DNA of 64,000 bases from the NCBI GenBank assembly GCA_039817415.1, contig JBCBVV010000022.1, forward strand, positions 30,182 to 94,181. Direction: 5' to 3'. Source of the stretch: JALEFZ01 sp039817415. GTDB taxonomy: Bacteria; Bacteroidota; Bacteroidia; J057. Below are positions 41,475 to 53,500 of the stretch, in pieces (within the stretch, counting starts at the first letter, position 1; each line of letters begins with the position of its first letter). The translations under genes were made by a program, and so were the position numbers. The notes beneath the pieces were generated by a model that was given only the letters and a program-made list of their open reading frames with translations, was not told where the DNA came from and searched no databases.

Positions 41475-42416
41475 GTGAGTAATTTTGAAGTTCGAATCTT
41501 TGGAACGGGATCAGCCATTCCTACCAACACACGTTTGCCATCATCGCAGATTGTGACTATCAATGATAGGCACCATCTAGTCGATTGTGGAGAAGGTACG
41601 CAAATACAGCTCATCCGAAACAGAATTAAGCTATCACGTCTTGACGCCATTTTCATTTCCCATATGCATGGGGACCACGTTTTAGGCGTCCCCGGTTTGC
41701 TCAACTCCCTTTCCATGTATGAGCGCACGGCCCCCCTCAAGTTATTCGCACCGGCAGGCCTGAAAGATGTACTAGACGTAATTTTTGCCCAAACACATTC
41801 CTACCTGACATATGATCTAGAGTTCCATCCCTTGGAGGATTACAAGCCAGGGTCCATTATCTATCAAACTGAACGCTTTCAGGTAGGATGCCTACCCTTG
41901 GAGCATAGAGTGTTTTGCCGCGGATTTCAATTTCGAGAGGTTAATAAGCGCCCCAAATTTGATTTCTATAAGGCAAAAGCATTGGGTGTGCCCAATAACT
42001 ACTTTAAACTCCTCAAGCAAGGAAATACGATCCACTTAGACGATGGAAGAGAAATCCGACCTGAGATGGTGTTAGGAGAGGTTGAACCTCCGCTATCCTA
42101 CTCTTATTGTTCGGACACTCGATTTGTCCCAAAACTTGCCCCCTACATAAAAAACTCTACCTTGCTATATCATGAGTCAACTTTTCTTCATGATATGAAA
42201 ATGAGAGCCGATGAGACTTTTCATAGCACGGCACGAGAAGCAGGAGAAATGGCTAGCCTTGCACAGGTAAAAAACCTACTGCTTGGTCATTTCTCTGCCA
42301 GATACCGTGATTTGGAACCGCTGTTAGAAGAGGCCAAAAAGTATTTTCCTCAGGTTCAACTGGCTAGGGAAGGTCAAACCATCAATCTCAAAGAACTTAT
42401 TCAGACCCATGCCTGA
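41475..42416 (+). CDS. rnz: Ribonuclease Z
   Basis: 313 residues with a GTG start. The metallo-beta-lactamase motif HMHGDHVLGVPGLL near residue 63 is preceded by VDCGEGTQIQL and followed by EHRVFCRGFQF, SYCSDTRF and LLYHESTFLHDM, all of the short tRNase Z form. It cuts the 3' trailer from tRNA precursors. The 3' end overlaps the transporter gene by 8 bp, implying translational coupling. Confidence 0.93.
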   Translation: MSNFEVRIFGTGSAIPTNTRLPSSQIVTINDRHHLVDCGEGTQIQLIRNRIKLSRLDAIFISHMHGDHVLGVPGLLNSLSMYERTAPLKLFAPAGLKDVLDVIFAQTHSYLTYDLEFHPLEDYKPGSIIYQTERFQVGCLPLEHRVFCRGFQFREVNKRPKFDFYKAKALGVPNNYFKLLKQGNTIHLDDGREIRPEMVLGEVEPPLSYSYCSDTRFVPKLAPYIKNSTLLYHESTFLHDMKMRADETFHSTAREAGEMASLAQVKNLLLGHFSARYRDLEPLLEEAKKYFPQVQLAREGQTINLKELIQTHA

Positions 42417-43206
42417 TAAAGGATATACATTTACCAAAGCACAAAGACTCTTCATTGTCCTAGGAGGTTTCTTTGTGACCAATGCCTTGATTGCGGAATT
42501 TATAGGCGTCAAACTGTTCTCCTTAGAAAAAACACTAGGATTTGATCCTGTAAACTGGACGGTCTTTGGAGTTCCGGGTAGGTCATTTACCATGACTGCT
42601 GGGGTATTGTTGTGGCCAGTTGTGTTTATCATGACGGATATTATCAACGAATACTATGGCAAAAGGGGGGTACGTTTTCTGTCCTACCTCACTGCGGGAT
42701 TGATTTCTTACGCCTATTTCATGGTTTTCCTAGCGATCAAGGTTGTTCCTGCGGATTTTTGGTTAGATATCAATGCAGACATTACCCCTGATATCAATAC
42801 GGCTTTTGAGCGTGTGTTTGGTCAAGGACTGTGGATCATTATTGGTTCTCTTGTCGCTTTTTTAATCGGGCAAATTGTAGATGTTGTGGTTTTCCAACGG
42901 CTACGAAAAGTAACAGGTGAAAGGATGATCTGGCTACGCGCTACGGGCTCAACGATGGTTTCCCAGTTGATAGACAGTTTTGTCGTTTTGTTTATCGCAT
43001 TTTATATAGGACCTATGATGTCAGATGCTCCGCCATGGGGAATGGACATGGTCTTCTCCACGGGTAGTGTGAATTATATCTATAAAGTTTTCATGGCCAT
43101 CCTGCTGACTCCCCTTTTGTATGTGGTTCATTTTGCGATTGATAGCTACCTTGGAAAAGAATTGGCAGAAAAAATGATGAAAGAAGCAGCCGATTCTACC
43201 AATTAA
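42409..43206 (+). CDS. YhhQ/VUT-family transporter, likely queuosine precursor
   Basis: 265 residues with about six membrane segments. The family hallmarks are LIAEFIGVKLF near residue 28, AGVLLWPVVFIMTDIINEYYGKRGVRF near residue 62, and the late TMVSQLIDSFVVLFIAF. In E. coli YhhQ imports preQ0/preQ1; the same family is called VUT after early vitamin-transport annotation. The start overlaps the end of rnz by 8 bp. The queuosine enzyme gene queA is elsewhere in the window. Confidence 0.88.
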   Translation: MPDKGYTFTKAQRLFIVLGGFFVTNALIAEFIGVKLFSLEKTLGFDPVNWTVFGVPGRSFTMTAGVLLWPVVFIMTDIINEYYGKRGVRFLSYLTAGLISYAYFMVFLAIKVVPADFWLDINADITPDINTAFERVFGQGLWIIIGSLVAFLIGQIVDVVVFQRLRKVTGERMIWLRATGSTMVSQLIDSFVVLFIAFYIGPMMSDAPPWGMDMVFSTGSVNYIYKVFMAILLTPLLYVVHFAIDSYLGKELAEKMMKEAADSTN

Positions 43207-43224
43207 TACGTATAATAAGAGAAC

Positions 43225-43255
43225 CCTTTCCCCCAGAGTAACGAAAGGACTTTTT
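43225..43255 (+). terminator. Weak terminator after the YhhQ-type gene
   Basis: CCTTTC/GAAAGG (43225-43230 with 43243-43248, 12-nt loop) followed by five T, about 20 bp after the stop. Confidence 0.4.
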
Positions 43256-43419
43256 GTTCGTCCGAAAATTTCAAACTTAGTTGTTTGCAGCTACTTCGTT
43301 CATTATGCTTTGACATAAAAGGTAATTTTTTGAACTTGTGTTGAATTATTAACTCTTGATTCTTAAATTATAGCTGTCCTTGAATATTTCAATTTTCGTA
43401 TTCTTTTAATTCTTGCTCT

Positions 43420-44946
43420 GTGGATATCTTAGAAAAAATCATCGAAAATCTCACCAGTGATGAGGTTCGGAGGTTCAAAATCCTTTCGAATCGATTCAAA
43501 GCTGATGAGGAGAAGAAATTACTCGTCTTGTTTGACGCGATTCGTTCCGGGGACTTTAAAGAAACCGAGCTAGACGTGGTAAATCAACTCTACGGAAGCG
43601 CAGATAGCAAGGCAAAAAACTCCTACTACCGCCTCAGGAACAAACTTCTCCAAAACCTAGAAAAGAGCCTCCTTTTCTATCATTTCAACTATAAAAATGC
43701 GCTGGAATCGCTTTCCAACCTCCAGCTGAGTATGCTTTTTCGTGAGAGGGGACTCTACCGCGAAGCATACTATCAACTCAAAAAAGCCGAAAAGTCTGCC
43801 CTTGATCAGGATCAGTTCAATGTATTGGAAGTGGTGTATGATGAGATGGTTAAGTTGGCTGTCCACTTCGATGTTGAAATTGAAAAGGTAATAGACAGAA
43901 GAAAGGAAAATCTCAAGAAAATTGAGATCGTTCGTGCCAATAGTGAGATTCTGGGAATCGTTACCCAACAACTTTCAAAAAGGAATTTTGCTCGTTCTCG
44001 TAAAAGTCCATCTGTCATTCAGACGCTTGAAAACCTAAGAGCTGAATTTGAAGAGCATGCTCATATTTTTCGTTCGGCCAATGGGCGTCTCATGATCATG
44101 AATACGGTCATTCCCATTCTCATCCAGAAGGGAGCCTACAAAGAGCTGGCGGAATATGCTCGTGAAACGCTAGAGTCTTTCCAGGAAGACGGATTTTTCC
44201 GCCAAGACAATCACAGTGTTTGTTTAAGGTTGAGGATTTATCGAATCAATTCCCTATTGAAACTTCTTCAACTGAATGGGGCCTTAGAAGAATTGAAACT
44301 CCTTTGGGGGGATCTACATAAATACGACAAACAATACTTTGCAGAGTTTGCCTTCCATTATTACTCTGACAAAATCATTGCCTTAAAACTCATGGGAAGG
44401 CTGGATGAATCTGATGCACTTCTCTCCGAAGCCCTTCAGCAAAAAGAAGTTCTTCGCAAACCCGCCAATGAAAGGTATTTGATGATTTCTCTGGCCGATC
44501 AATATTTCTGCCAGGAGAAGCACCAAGAAGCAGCTGAGGTGTTAAGCAGACTGATTCAAAAAGATCACTTTCCTCAGACGGAAGCGGAAATCAGATATTA
44601 TGTTCAAATCTTCCGTTTGATCAACCTCTTCGAGTCTTGCAAGTTTGATGAGGTAGAAAAAACCTACAAAGGTCTTCGCAAGAGCTATCGTAGTCTTATG
44701 AAAGATGAGGATTATGCGAAAGCTACTCGCTTTTTAGACCTATTGATGCGCTTGAACAATGCTGAGCGAGAAGGAAAGAAAGTTTTCCTGAAGTCAGCTT
44801 TGAAAGGATTTACAGATGAATTTTCAGCTTCGGAAATCGGAGGGAATGAAATCTTACTGTATGAGCTCTACCTTCAAGCCAGATTAGAACCTGAGTCTAG
44901 TTATTACCAACTCCTTTGCCAAAAGGCACAGAAGGTACTAGCGTAG
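43420..44946 (+). CDS. Uncharacterised helical-repeat protein
   Basis: 508 residues with a GTG start. The whole protein is alpha-helical with regularly spaced Leu and aromatic residues (YHFNYKNALESLSNLQLSML, REAYYQLKKAEKSALDQD), consistent with TPR-like or similar solenoid repeats of low consensus. No signal peptide or membrane segment. I do not recognise a named family. It is the only gene between the transporter terminator and kbl. Confidence 0.65.
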   Translation: MDILEKIIENLTSDEVRRFKILSNRFKADEEKKLLVLFDAIRSGDFKETELDVVNQLYGSADSKAKNSYYRLRNKLLQNLEKSLLFYHFNYKNALESLSNLQLSMLFRERGLYREAYYQLKKAEKSALDQDQFNVLEVVYDEMVKLAVHFDVEIEKVIDRRKENLKKIEIVRANSEILGIVTQQLSKRNFARSRKSPSVIQTLENLRAEFEEHAHIFRSANGRLMIMNTVIPILIQKGAYKELAEYARETLESFQEDGFFRQDNHSVCLRLRIYRINSLLKLLQLNGALEELKLLWGDLHKYDKQYFAEFAFHYYSDKIIALKLMGRLDESDALLSEALQQKEVLRKPANERYLMISLADQYFCQEKHQEAAEVLSRLIQKDHFPQTEAEIRYYVQIFRLINLFESCKFDEVEKTYKGLRKSYRSLMKDEDYAKATRFLDLLMRLNNAEREGKKVFLKSALKGFTDEFSASEIGGNEILLYELYLQARLEPESSYYQLLCQKAQKVLA

Positions 44947-45054
44947 GTAGGAAAAGTTTTCAAACAATTTGGGCTAATTTCTATTCTTGAGTAAGTTCGA
45001 TCCACCATGGAGACGAAAGGCTTCATGCTTTCCTTATGTACTAACTCAAAAATT

Positions 45055-46254
45055 ATGGATTCCAAGTTTCTTTCCAGGCTCCAATCTGAGCTTTCAGAAA
45101 TTGATCAGGCTGGCCTTTATAAGCGCGAACGTATCATTACCAGTCCTCAGGGCGCAGATATTCAGGTATCCGATGGATCTTCGGTTTTGAATTTTTGTGC
45201 AAATAACTATCTCGGACTTTCCTCTCACCCGGCTGTAACGGAAGCGGCTAGACAGGCAATTGACAGCCACGGTTTTGGTATGTCTTCAGTAAGGTTTATC
45301 TGTGGGACACAGGATATTCACAAAACCCTTGAAGATAAGCTTTCATCCTTCCTAGGAGCAGAAGACACTATTCTATATGCTGCAGCTTTTGATGCAAATG
45401 GTGGGGTATTTGAACCACTATTGGGCAAAGAAGATGCGATTATTTCGGATCAACTCAACCATGCTTCCATCATTGATGGGGTGAGGTTGTGCAAGGCTCA
45501 GCGTTTCCGATACAAGCACAATGACATGGCCGATCTTGAAGAACAACTCAAGGCAGCTTCAACGGCGAGAACCAAGGTCATCGTTACCGATGGGGTTTTC
45601 TCGATGGATGGGACCATCGCACAATTGGACAAAATTTGTGATCTGGCAGATAAGTATGAGGCACTGGTCATGGTAGACGAATGCCATGCTACGGGCTTTG
45701 TAGGAAAAACAGGAAGGGGGACCATCGAGCATTGTGATGTAATCGGCAGAGTAGATATTATCACAGGGACACTTGGAAAAGCACTTGGTGGGGCTTCAGG
45801 TGGATTTACCTCTGGAAGGAAAGAAATTGTAGATATGCTGCGTCAGCGCTCACGTCCTTATCTATTTTCTAATACCCTTGCTCCTTCCATTGTAGGAGCT
45901 AGTATTGCCGTATTGGATATGCTCTCCGAGACAACTGCTCTCCGAGACAAGCTGGAAGAGAATACACTCTATTTCAGAGAGAAAATGGCTGCGGCTGGAT
46001 TTGACATCAAACCCGGTACCCATGCCATCGTACCAGTGATGCTGTATGATGCGCCTCTAGCTCAGGAATTTGCGGATAAGTTATTGCAGAAAGGTATTTA
46101 TGTGATTGGATTCTTCTATCCAGTCGTTCCTAAGGGAGAAGCTAGGATTCGTGTGCAGCTTTCTGCAGGACACGAAAGAGCACATTTGGACAAAGCTATC
46201 CAGGCATTTACCGAAGTAGGCCAAGAACTAGGAGTTCTGAAGGCTTCAGTTTAA
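45055..46254 (+). CDS. kbl: Glycine C-acetyltransferase (2-amino-3-ketobutyrate CoA ligase)
   Basis: 399 residues from the ATG at 45055, the family length; the frame is open 16 codons upstream. The alpha-oxoamine synthase signatures are NFCANNYLGLSSHP near residue 45, FGMSSVRFICGTQDIH, VDECHATGFVGKTGRG and the PLP lysine in TGTLGKALGGASGG. It condenses or cleaves 2-amino-3-oxobutanoate and CoA to glycine and acetyl-CoA in threonine breakdown. The usual partner tdh is not in the window. Confidence 0.95.
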   Translation: MDSKFLSRLQSELSEIDQAGLYKRERIITSPQGADIQVSDGSSVLNFCANNYLGLSSHPAVTEAARQAIDSHGFGMSSVRFICGTQDIHKTLEDKLSSFLGAEDTILYAAAFDANGGVFEPLLGKEDAIISDQLNHASIIDGVRLCKAQRFRYKHNDMADLEEQLKAASTARTKVIVTDGVFSMDGTIAQLDKICDLADKYEALVMVDECHATGFVGKTGRGTIEHCDVIGRVDIITGTLGKALGGASGGFTSGRKEIVDMLRQRSRPYLFSNTLAPSIVGASIAVLDMLSETTALRDKLEENTLYFREKMAAAGFDIKPGTHAIVPVMLYDAPLAQEFADKLLQKGIYVIGFFYPVVPKGEARIRVQLSAGHERAHLDKAIQAFTEVGQELGVLKASV

Positions 46255-46275
46255 TGTAAAACGACATCTAATCAC

Positions 46276-46312
46276 AAGGAATGGGCAACTCAGATGGTCC
46301 ATTCCTTTTTTT
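46276..46312 (+). terminator. Intrinsic terminator of kbl
   Basis: A 9-bp stem AAGGAATGG/CCATTCCTT (46276-46284 with 46299-46307) and seven T, 21 bp after the kbl stop and 12 bp before ftcD. Confidence 0.8.
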
Positions 46313-46323
46313 GATATAAGCCT

Positions 46324-47358
46324 ATGAGGATCTTAGAGTGTGTGCCCAATTTTAGTGAAGGGCAAAATCAGGAGGTAATTGACTCAATTTCGTCGGCCAT
46401 TCGTTTGGTTGATGGGGTGAAGCTCCTTGAAGTAGACCCTGGATATTCTGCGAATCGCACGGTAATGACTTTTGTCGGAGAACCGGAACTCGTGTTGGAA
46501 GCGGCCTTTCAGGCCATCAAAACAGCGGCAAGCCTTATTGACATGAGGAAGCATAAAGGAGTCCACCCTAGAATGGGGGCGACTGATGTCTGCCCCTTGA
46601 TCCCAGTAGAAGGCATCAGTATGGAGGAAGTTATTGCATGGAGCAAAGAACTGGGGCAAAGGGTAGGAGATGAGTTGGATATTCCTGTTTATCTATATGA
46701 ACATTCGGCTAGCGCTCCCTACCGCAAGAATTTGGCAGCCATTAGAAAAGGAGAATACGAGGGCTTTCGAGAAAAGATATCAAGTGATAAATGGAAGCCC
46801 GATTATGGTCCAACAAATTTTCAAGCCAGGCCAGGACAAACAGTCATTGGAGCCAGGGATTTCCTGATTGCCTACAACATCAACCTTGATAAAAAAGACA
46901 AAGAAGTTGCCCACGAAATAGCATGTGATATCAGAGAGAGTGGACGATTTGTATGGGAGAATGGTCAGAAGGTGAAGGGAGAGGATGGAAAATGGAAACG
47001 TCTGGCTGGTAGGTGTAAAGGGTTAAAGGCCATTGGATGGATCATAGAAGAATATGACAGGGCACAGGTTTCTATGAACATTGTAGACAGAAAATTAGCC
47101 CCCTTATATAAGGTATGGAAAGCCTGCGAAGAGGCAGCCTCAACCTACGGTGTTGGCTTAACGGGTTCTGAGTTGGTGGGATTGATCCCCTTAGCGGTAT
47201 TGCTTGAAGCTGCAGGTTCTATTATGATCGAAAAGGGGATAGATAAGCTTTCGGAAAAAGAAAAGGTCCAGCTGGTAGTAAAATACCTCTGCTTAGACGA
47301 ATTGACACCTTTTCAGCCAGAACAAAAGATTTTGGAGTGGGTCATGGCAAATAGTTAG
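46324..47358 (+). CDS. ftcD: Glutamate formimidoyltransferase
   Basis: 344 residues. Starts MRILECVPNFSEGQNQEVID with the FTCD N-terminal pattern, then SANRTVMTFVGEP, HKGVHPRMGATDVCPLIP with the formyltransferase active-site histidine region, and VIGARDFLIAYNINL. It transfers the formimino group from formiminoglutamate to tetrahydrofolate in histidine breakdown. The C-terminal cyclodeaminase domain of animal FTCD is absent, as usual in bacteria. No hut genes are adjacent. Confidence 0.93.
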   Translation: MRILECVPNFSEGQNQEVIDSISSAIRLVDGVKLLEVDPGYSANRTVMTFVGEPELVLEAAFQAIKTAASLIDMRKHKGVHPRMGATDVCPLIPVEGISMEEVIAWSKELGQRVGDELDIPVYLYEHSASAPYRKNLAAIRKGEYEGFREKISSDKWKPDYGPTNFQARPGQTVIGARDFLIAYNINLDKKDKEVAHEIACDIRESGRFVWENGQKVKGEDGKWKRLAGRCKGLKAIGWIIEEYDRAQVSMNIVDRKLAPLYKVWKACEEAASTYGVGLTGSELVGLIPLAVLLEAAGSIMIEKGIDKLSEKEKVQLVVKYLCLDELTPFQPEQKILEWVMANS

Positions 47359-47510
47359 GATAAAATTTGGAAGTATGCGAATGATTTGAGGATTGAATGG
47401 GTCAGAAAAAATTTTGACGGTGAAATTCTCCATGAAAAAGAAGTTTGTTCGTAACAAGTTGGAAATCAGGCAAATTTCAAGCTGATGTAATGTTATGAAA
47501 ATGTAATCTC

Positions 47511-47541
47511 TTTGAGAAGACATCATTACTTGCTATCTTTC
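47511..47541 (+). promoter_or_regulatory. Promoter of the large T9SS protein
   Basis: TTTG at 47511-47514, a 19-nt spacer and TATCTTTC at 47534-47541 fit the Bacteroidota -33/-7 pair well, about 46 nt before the ATG. Confidence 0.55.
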
Positions 47542-47586
47542 AATGAGTAATTAACCATCCTAATTTATTATCAAAGCCTTGACACT

Positions 47587-50500
47587 ATGAGGAAATTATT
47601 TACCCCTCTGCTTGTGTTGCTATTGTCTACACTTACAGTTTGGGGGCAAAGTTCTTATCAGGGTACCCGATTTGAAGATTCGGGGAATCCTGGCGGACTT
47701 GGGCCCACATCTGATACAGGTGGTCAGACAGGCTGGACACAACTTCACGCGGGTAGTCAGTCATTTAATGCCTGGTCTACTCCCGTTGCTCTTCCCTTCG
47801 CTTTCGAATTTTTTGGCCATTCTGTCACGCAATTCAGTGCTTCACTGAACGGACTGGTCACTTTTAACTCAACTGCAGCAACTACTACTACGCCTCCGGA
47901 TGACAATACCAGTCTTCCGAGCGCCTTGCTTCCTGATTCTACCATTTGTGGTTTCTGGGATGCATTTACCAATTCATCACCGACAGGTTTTGATGATGAG
48001 GTATCATACCAAGTGTTTGGTACGGTAGGTAGCAGACAGCTATGGATTCGTTGGTATGATTTTGAGATGGGGAATCCATCTCTTTCTTTCTACTACTTTG
48101 CGGTAGTATTAGAAGAAGGGACCAACAACATCTATTTCGTAGATCAGTACAGCTCTACGCCTGGTTCTCTTAGCGGTACCCTGGGTATGCAGCTGACAGG
48201 CTCACTGGCGTACCAGTTTGGATCGACTTCAACTTCTCACGCTGGCAACGGAAGTACTACGCTGGACAACGATTATGTTCAATATGTACCTTCGGCTCTT
48301 GTTCCGAACGACATTGGAGCAGTAGACCTGTTCGTGAGTGGAGTAGGAACATGTTTTTCTAATTCAGAGGAAATTTCGGTTGAAATCCTAAACTACGGAA
48401 CAAACGCCTTTGACTTCGCCACCAATCCTACTACGGTAACTGTAAACCTAACAGGTGGAAATACTGGTACTTTGAGTGCTACAATTAATAGTGGTTCACT
48501 AGCTATAGGGGCTAAGGATACTATTCTTATCTCTTCCACTGTGGACTTGAGTATGGGTGGGGTAACTGATATCGAGGCATACACTACTGCCACAGCAGAT
48601 GTATCTAACCAAAATGACTCAACGAGCGCTTCAGTTACAGTTCCTGCTTCTGTAGGGAGTACAATTGCTGATGTAGACTTTGATGGTTTCAATGGTTCTA
48701 ACCTGAATTCGGTTTTCCCTCAGTGGGACGAGGCAAACGGTTTGGGTAATGCACCCTCTTCTTTTGGTGCTTCTTCATGGGGAAGTGGACCATTCGGAAA
48801 CGATGCGACCAATCCTAACGGAACCTCAGCAAGAATCAACCTTTGGGCGACTTTCTTGGCAGGTGAGTGGATGGTAGGTCCTATTTTTACCCCTCAAGTA
48901 AACACCGTATTCTCATTTGATCTAGCTGTTACTCAGTTCGGTTCATCTGCAGCTGGTACATTTAGCCCAGATGACTCTTTGAAGGTATTGATCTCCACAG
49001 ATTGTGGTGCGAGCTATACGACATTGGGAGCATATGGAGAGAGTAACGTCATCAGCAATACAGGTCAAACAGAGATTTATGATTTGAGCGCCTATGCTGG
49101 ACAGAAGGTTCAAATTGCCTTCTATGCAGACGACGGAACTGGCTTTGGTCCTGAAGATATTTATGTATACATCGACAACATCAACGTAAAGCAGCTTGTG
49201 CCAGTTGATGCACAGATGAATGCTTTCCTCGCACCTGGAGCAGGATGCCTTGGAAATGCAGAGGAAGTAACTGTAAGAGTTGAAAACGTAGGTTCGTCCG
49301 CGCTTGACTTTACAGTTGATCCTATGACTGTATCAGTGGACATCACAGGGCCTACCCCTCAGACTTTCAGTACCACCATTAGTACAGGTACACTAGCAGT
49401 AGGAGGTACCTTTGACGTGAATGTTACCAACGCGGCTGACTTGAGTGCTCCTGGCACCTATGATCTGGTTGCTTATAACTCGATTGCAACAGATGGTGAT
49501 TTGACCAATGACACCACATCTACCTCTGTTACCAACGAACCTTCTGCAGGTGTGAACTTGAACCCAGTTGACTTTACAGGTTACAATGGTATCAATATAG
49601 ATACGCAGTTCCCTGGTTGGACAGAATGGGAAGGTGTAGGACAGCCTCAGTCTGTATCTAACTTCTCTAGCTGGACAAGTGATGATTTCGGAAATGATGC
49701 TACGAGTCCAAATGGAACAGCGATTAAGCTGAACATTTTCTCAACTGGCCTGGCAGAGTGGTTCTTGAGTCCAAAGTTCACTGCCACTACTCAGTCTAAG
49801 CTGGTATATGATGTAGTATTTACCGAGTGGGCAAATACAAACCCAACTTTCCTTGGTCTTGATGACACAGTAGGGGTATACATTTCTGCTGATTGTGGTC
49901 AAAGCTTCCAGTTGGTAAGACTATATGACAACACCACTGCTGTAAGTAACACAGGACAATCCGATACGGTTGACCTCGCTGCTTTCAATGGTCAGGACAT
50001 CATCGTAGGTTTCTATGGTACTACAGGTCCAAACTTTGGTGGCGATAACGACATCATGTTTGACAACATCAACATTAAGCAGATTTTAACAGTTGAGGCG
50101 CAGGCTTCTGCTATTGTTGCTCCGGCTTCTGCGGGTTGTTTAGGTACCAATGAGGACATTACCATTCAGGTTACAAACGTAGGTGCTGCTGCTATCGACT
50201 TTGCCGTTGATACGATGACACTAAATGTTGATGTAGCAGGTCCTACTCCACAATCGTTCTCTTCAGAGATTAACTCTGGTGTTCTACCAGTTGGTGTATC
50301 TGTTGACTATGTAGTTACGAGTTCAGGGGACTTTAGTGTAGCAGGAACCTATACCATTACGGGTTCTCTAAGCCTTGACGAAGACATTGTAACAGTAAAT
50401 GATACAACAACATTGAGTGTTACGAATGAGCCTTCTGTAGGAGCTACTGTAGGACCAGTTGACTTCGTAGGTTATTCTGGATTTGATCTGCCTACAGCAT

Positions 50501-53500
50501 TCCCAGGCTGGAAAGAGTTTGATTCTGAAAATGGACAGCCAACGGTAGAGAATGACTTCTCTCCATGGACAAACGATGACTTTGGTAACACAGCCCTACC
50601 TCAGGGTATTTCTGCTAAGTTCAACATCTTCTCTACCAATAGAGATGGATGGATAATCAGCCCGAAATTTACACCTGACACGAATTCGGTTCTGTTATTT
50701 GATATTGCCATGACACAGTGGAACAATACAAATGCGGGTACCTTGGGGCTCGATGACTCTGTTGGGGTTTACATTTCTACTGACTGTGGAGCTAATTTTG
50801 TTCCTGCGATTATCTATGATGTAAATACAGTCTTCTCTACAACAGGTGAGACAGATACTGTTGATCTGAATGGATTTACAGGTCAGGATATCATCATCGG
50901 TTTCTATGCAACCAGTGGTCCAGGCTTTGATGGGGCAGACAATGATGTCTTCATTGACAACATCAATATCAAGCAGCTATTCCCAGTAGACCTGAGCGTT
51001 TCTGCCTTCCCAGATCTACCGACTGGAGATTTGGCATGTTCACCTTCTCCTACAGATCTAACTGTTACCCTTACAAATGGAGGTCTTCTTCCAATTGACT
51101 TCTCTCAGGATTCTGCAACAGTTGTCGTTGAGATTACGGGCCCTGTGAATCAGCAATACACCGTTGGATTGAATACTGGAATTGTTCCTGTATCCGGTTC
51201 CTTGGATGTTTTGATGTCAAACATGGCTGACTTCTCTGCTGGTGGTGTATATGACATTACTTCTTATGTATTCACTCAGCAGGATGGCGACAACGGTAAT
51301 GATACCTTAACCGCTTCTAGAGAGAATGTAGGGCCTGTAGGTGTTACACTTCCTGTGGTAGACTTTACAGGATACAATGGTTCTAACCTTAACTCACAAT
51401 TTGCAGGATGGGCAGAATGGGAAGGGCAATATCAGCCTCAGCAAGCTAGTCCATTTACAGAGTGGGTGAGAGATGATTACGACAATGATACAGGTAATCC
51501 TAATGGAGATGCTGCAAGAATCAACCTATGGAATCTGAACACCCACGATTGGATTATTTCTCCTAAGTTCTCGGCTACGAGCAGATCTCTGATGTTCTAT
51601 GACATCGCGATCACCCCATTTGCTACTGCGAATACCTCGAGTAACCTAGGATCTGATGATACAGTAGCTGTTTATATCTCTACTGATTGTGGTGTATCCT
51701 TCCAGATGGTAAAGTCTTATGTAGATACGACTAACATCCCAGCCGGCGGACGTACCGATTCTGTTGATTTGGGTGCGTATGCAGGACAAGACATTCAGGT
51801 TGCATTCTATGCTACTGAAGGTCTGATTGATGATGCACCAGATAATGACATCTTCATCGACAATGTAAACATTGGTGAGTTCTTCGACCTTGATGCAATT
51901 GCTGTGTCAATCGATGGACCTGAAGATGGAATCTGTGGAGATAGCATGACAATGGGTAGCATTACCCTTCAGAATGGTGGATTTGTACCATTGACAGAAA
52001 TCCCTTACACCGTTGAGGTTACTTCTGCTGCCGGTACAGAAACATTTGTAGATACCTTGGTTGCTGCTTCTCCTCTTCAGTTTGGAGATTCGGATGTAGC
52101 AGCGTTTGGACCATTTAATTCTTACGAAGGTGGAGAATACACGATCACGCTATATACTCAACTGACAGGAGAGGAAAATGGTGGTAACGATACCCTTTCC
52201 ACTACGATTAAGATCCAGAGCCTAGCGCCTCCAGTTGTCGAGCCATATGGTACCGTTTGTATCGATAGCTCTGCTACCTTGGTTGTTGCTAACCCTAACT
52301 CTGAATTGACAACTTATGAGTGGATCACCAATGTAGGTGGTGTACAGACAGTAGTTGGAAAAGGCAACACGTATGAGACTGGAGCACTTTCTGCGAATAC
52401 AACATATACCATCAGAGAGGTACTAGGTGCTGCTCGCTTAGGTGAGAAGGATACTACCATTGGTGGTGGTGGTCAATTTGACTTCACAGGAGGACTTGAA
52501 TTTGACGCGATTACAACCTTCACCTTGAAGGAAGTAACTGTATTCCCTAAGAGAACAGGAGCATTTGAAATCGCGCTGGTTGATGCCAACCTAACCGTTC
52601 TACAGTCTAAGATTGTGAACCTGAATGTAACAAACCAGGCTGTTGTAGTTGAGCTTGACTTTGTCGTTCCTCCAGGAACTGGCTATGGTCTTGCTGAAAT
52701 CAATGGTGGTCTTTACAGAAACTTCGGTGGTGCAAGCTATCCATATGTTCTTCCTGGTGTGGTTTCCATTACCAATACCTTGAATGATCTAGGTGCTAGT
52801 GGATATTACTACTTCTTCTATGACTGGTTGGTAGAAAGTGATTCTTTCCCAGCATCTCTATCTAATCAGCTACTTTGTGGTCGTCCTGATGGAGAGGTTA
52901 CCGTTGAAATTACCAAGTCAGCTACTTCTTCCTTTACTGCTACTGCGATTGATGACAATCAGGTAGACTTCCAGGATCTGTCTGCAGATGCAGACTCAGT
53001 GAAGTACCTATTCGGAGATGGAGACTCGACTTCTATGGGTACCACAATCCATACTTATCCTGCTGCAGGAAATTACACCATTACCCAAATCGCATACAGC
53101 GAATGTGGGAATGATACCACTACCCAGACCGTAGAGGTAATCTGTACATTGCCAGTAGCAGACTTCACATGGGCGCTTGATCCATCTGATCCTGATAACA
53201 TCACGGTCCAGTTTACAAGTAATGCAACCAGAGCAGATTCGATTTCTTACGAATTGTTCCAAGGAGCGACTTCTGATTTGGACGATCCTAATGTAAGGTT
53301 CCCAGGAACAGGTATCTATGTGGTGAATATGACCGTATTCAATGCTTGTGGTAGCACTACCTTTAGCGATACACTTGACCTGATCCAGACTGGCCTTGAA
53401 GGATTGGTTGATTTGAACTCTGTTCAGGTTTATCCAAACCCATCTAAAGGTGAGTTTACCCTGAGCTTAGATGTGATTGCTTCTTCTATGATGAATGTTG

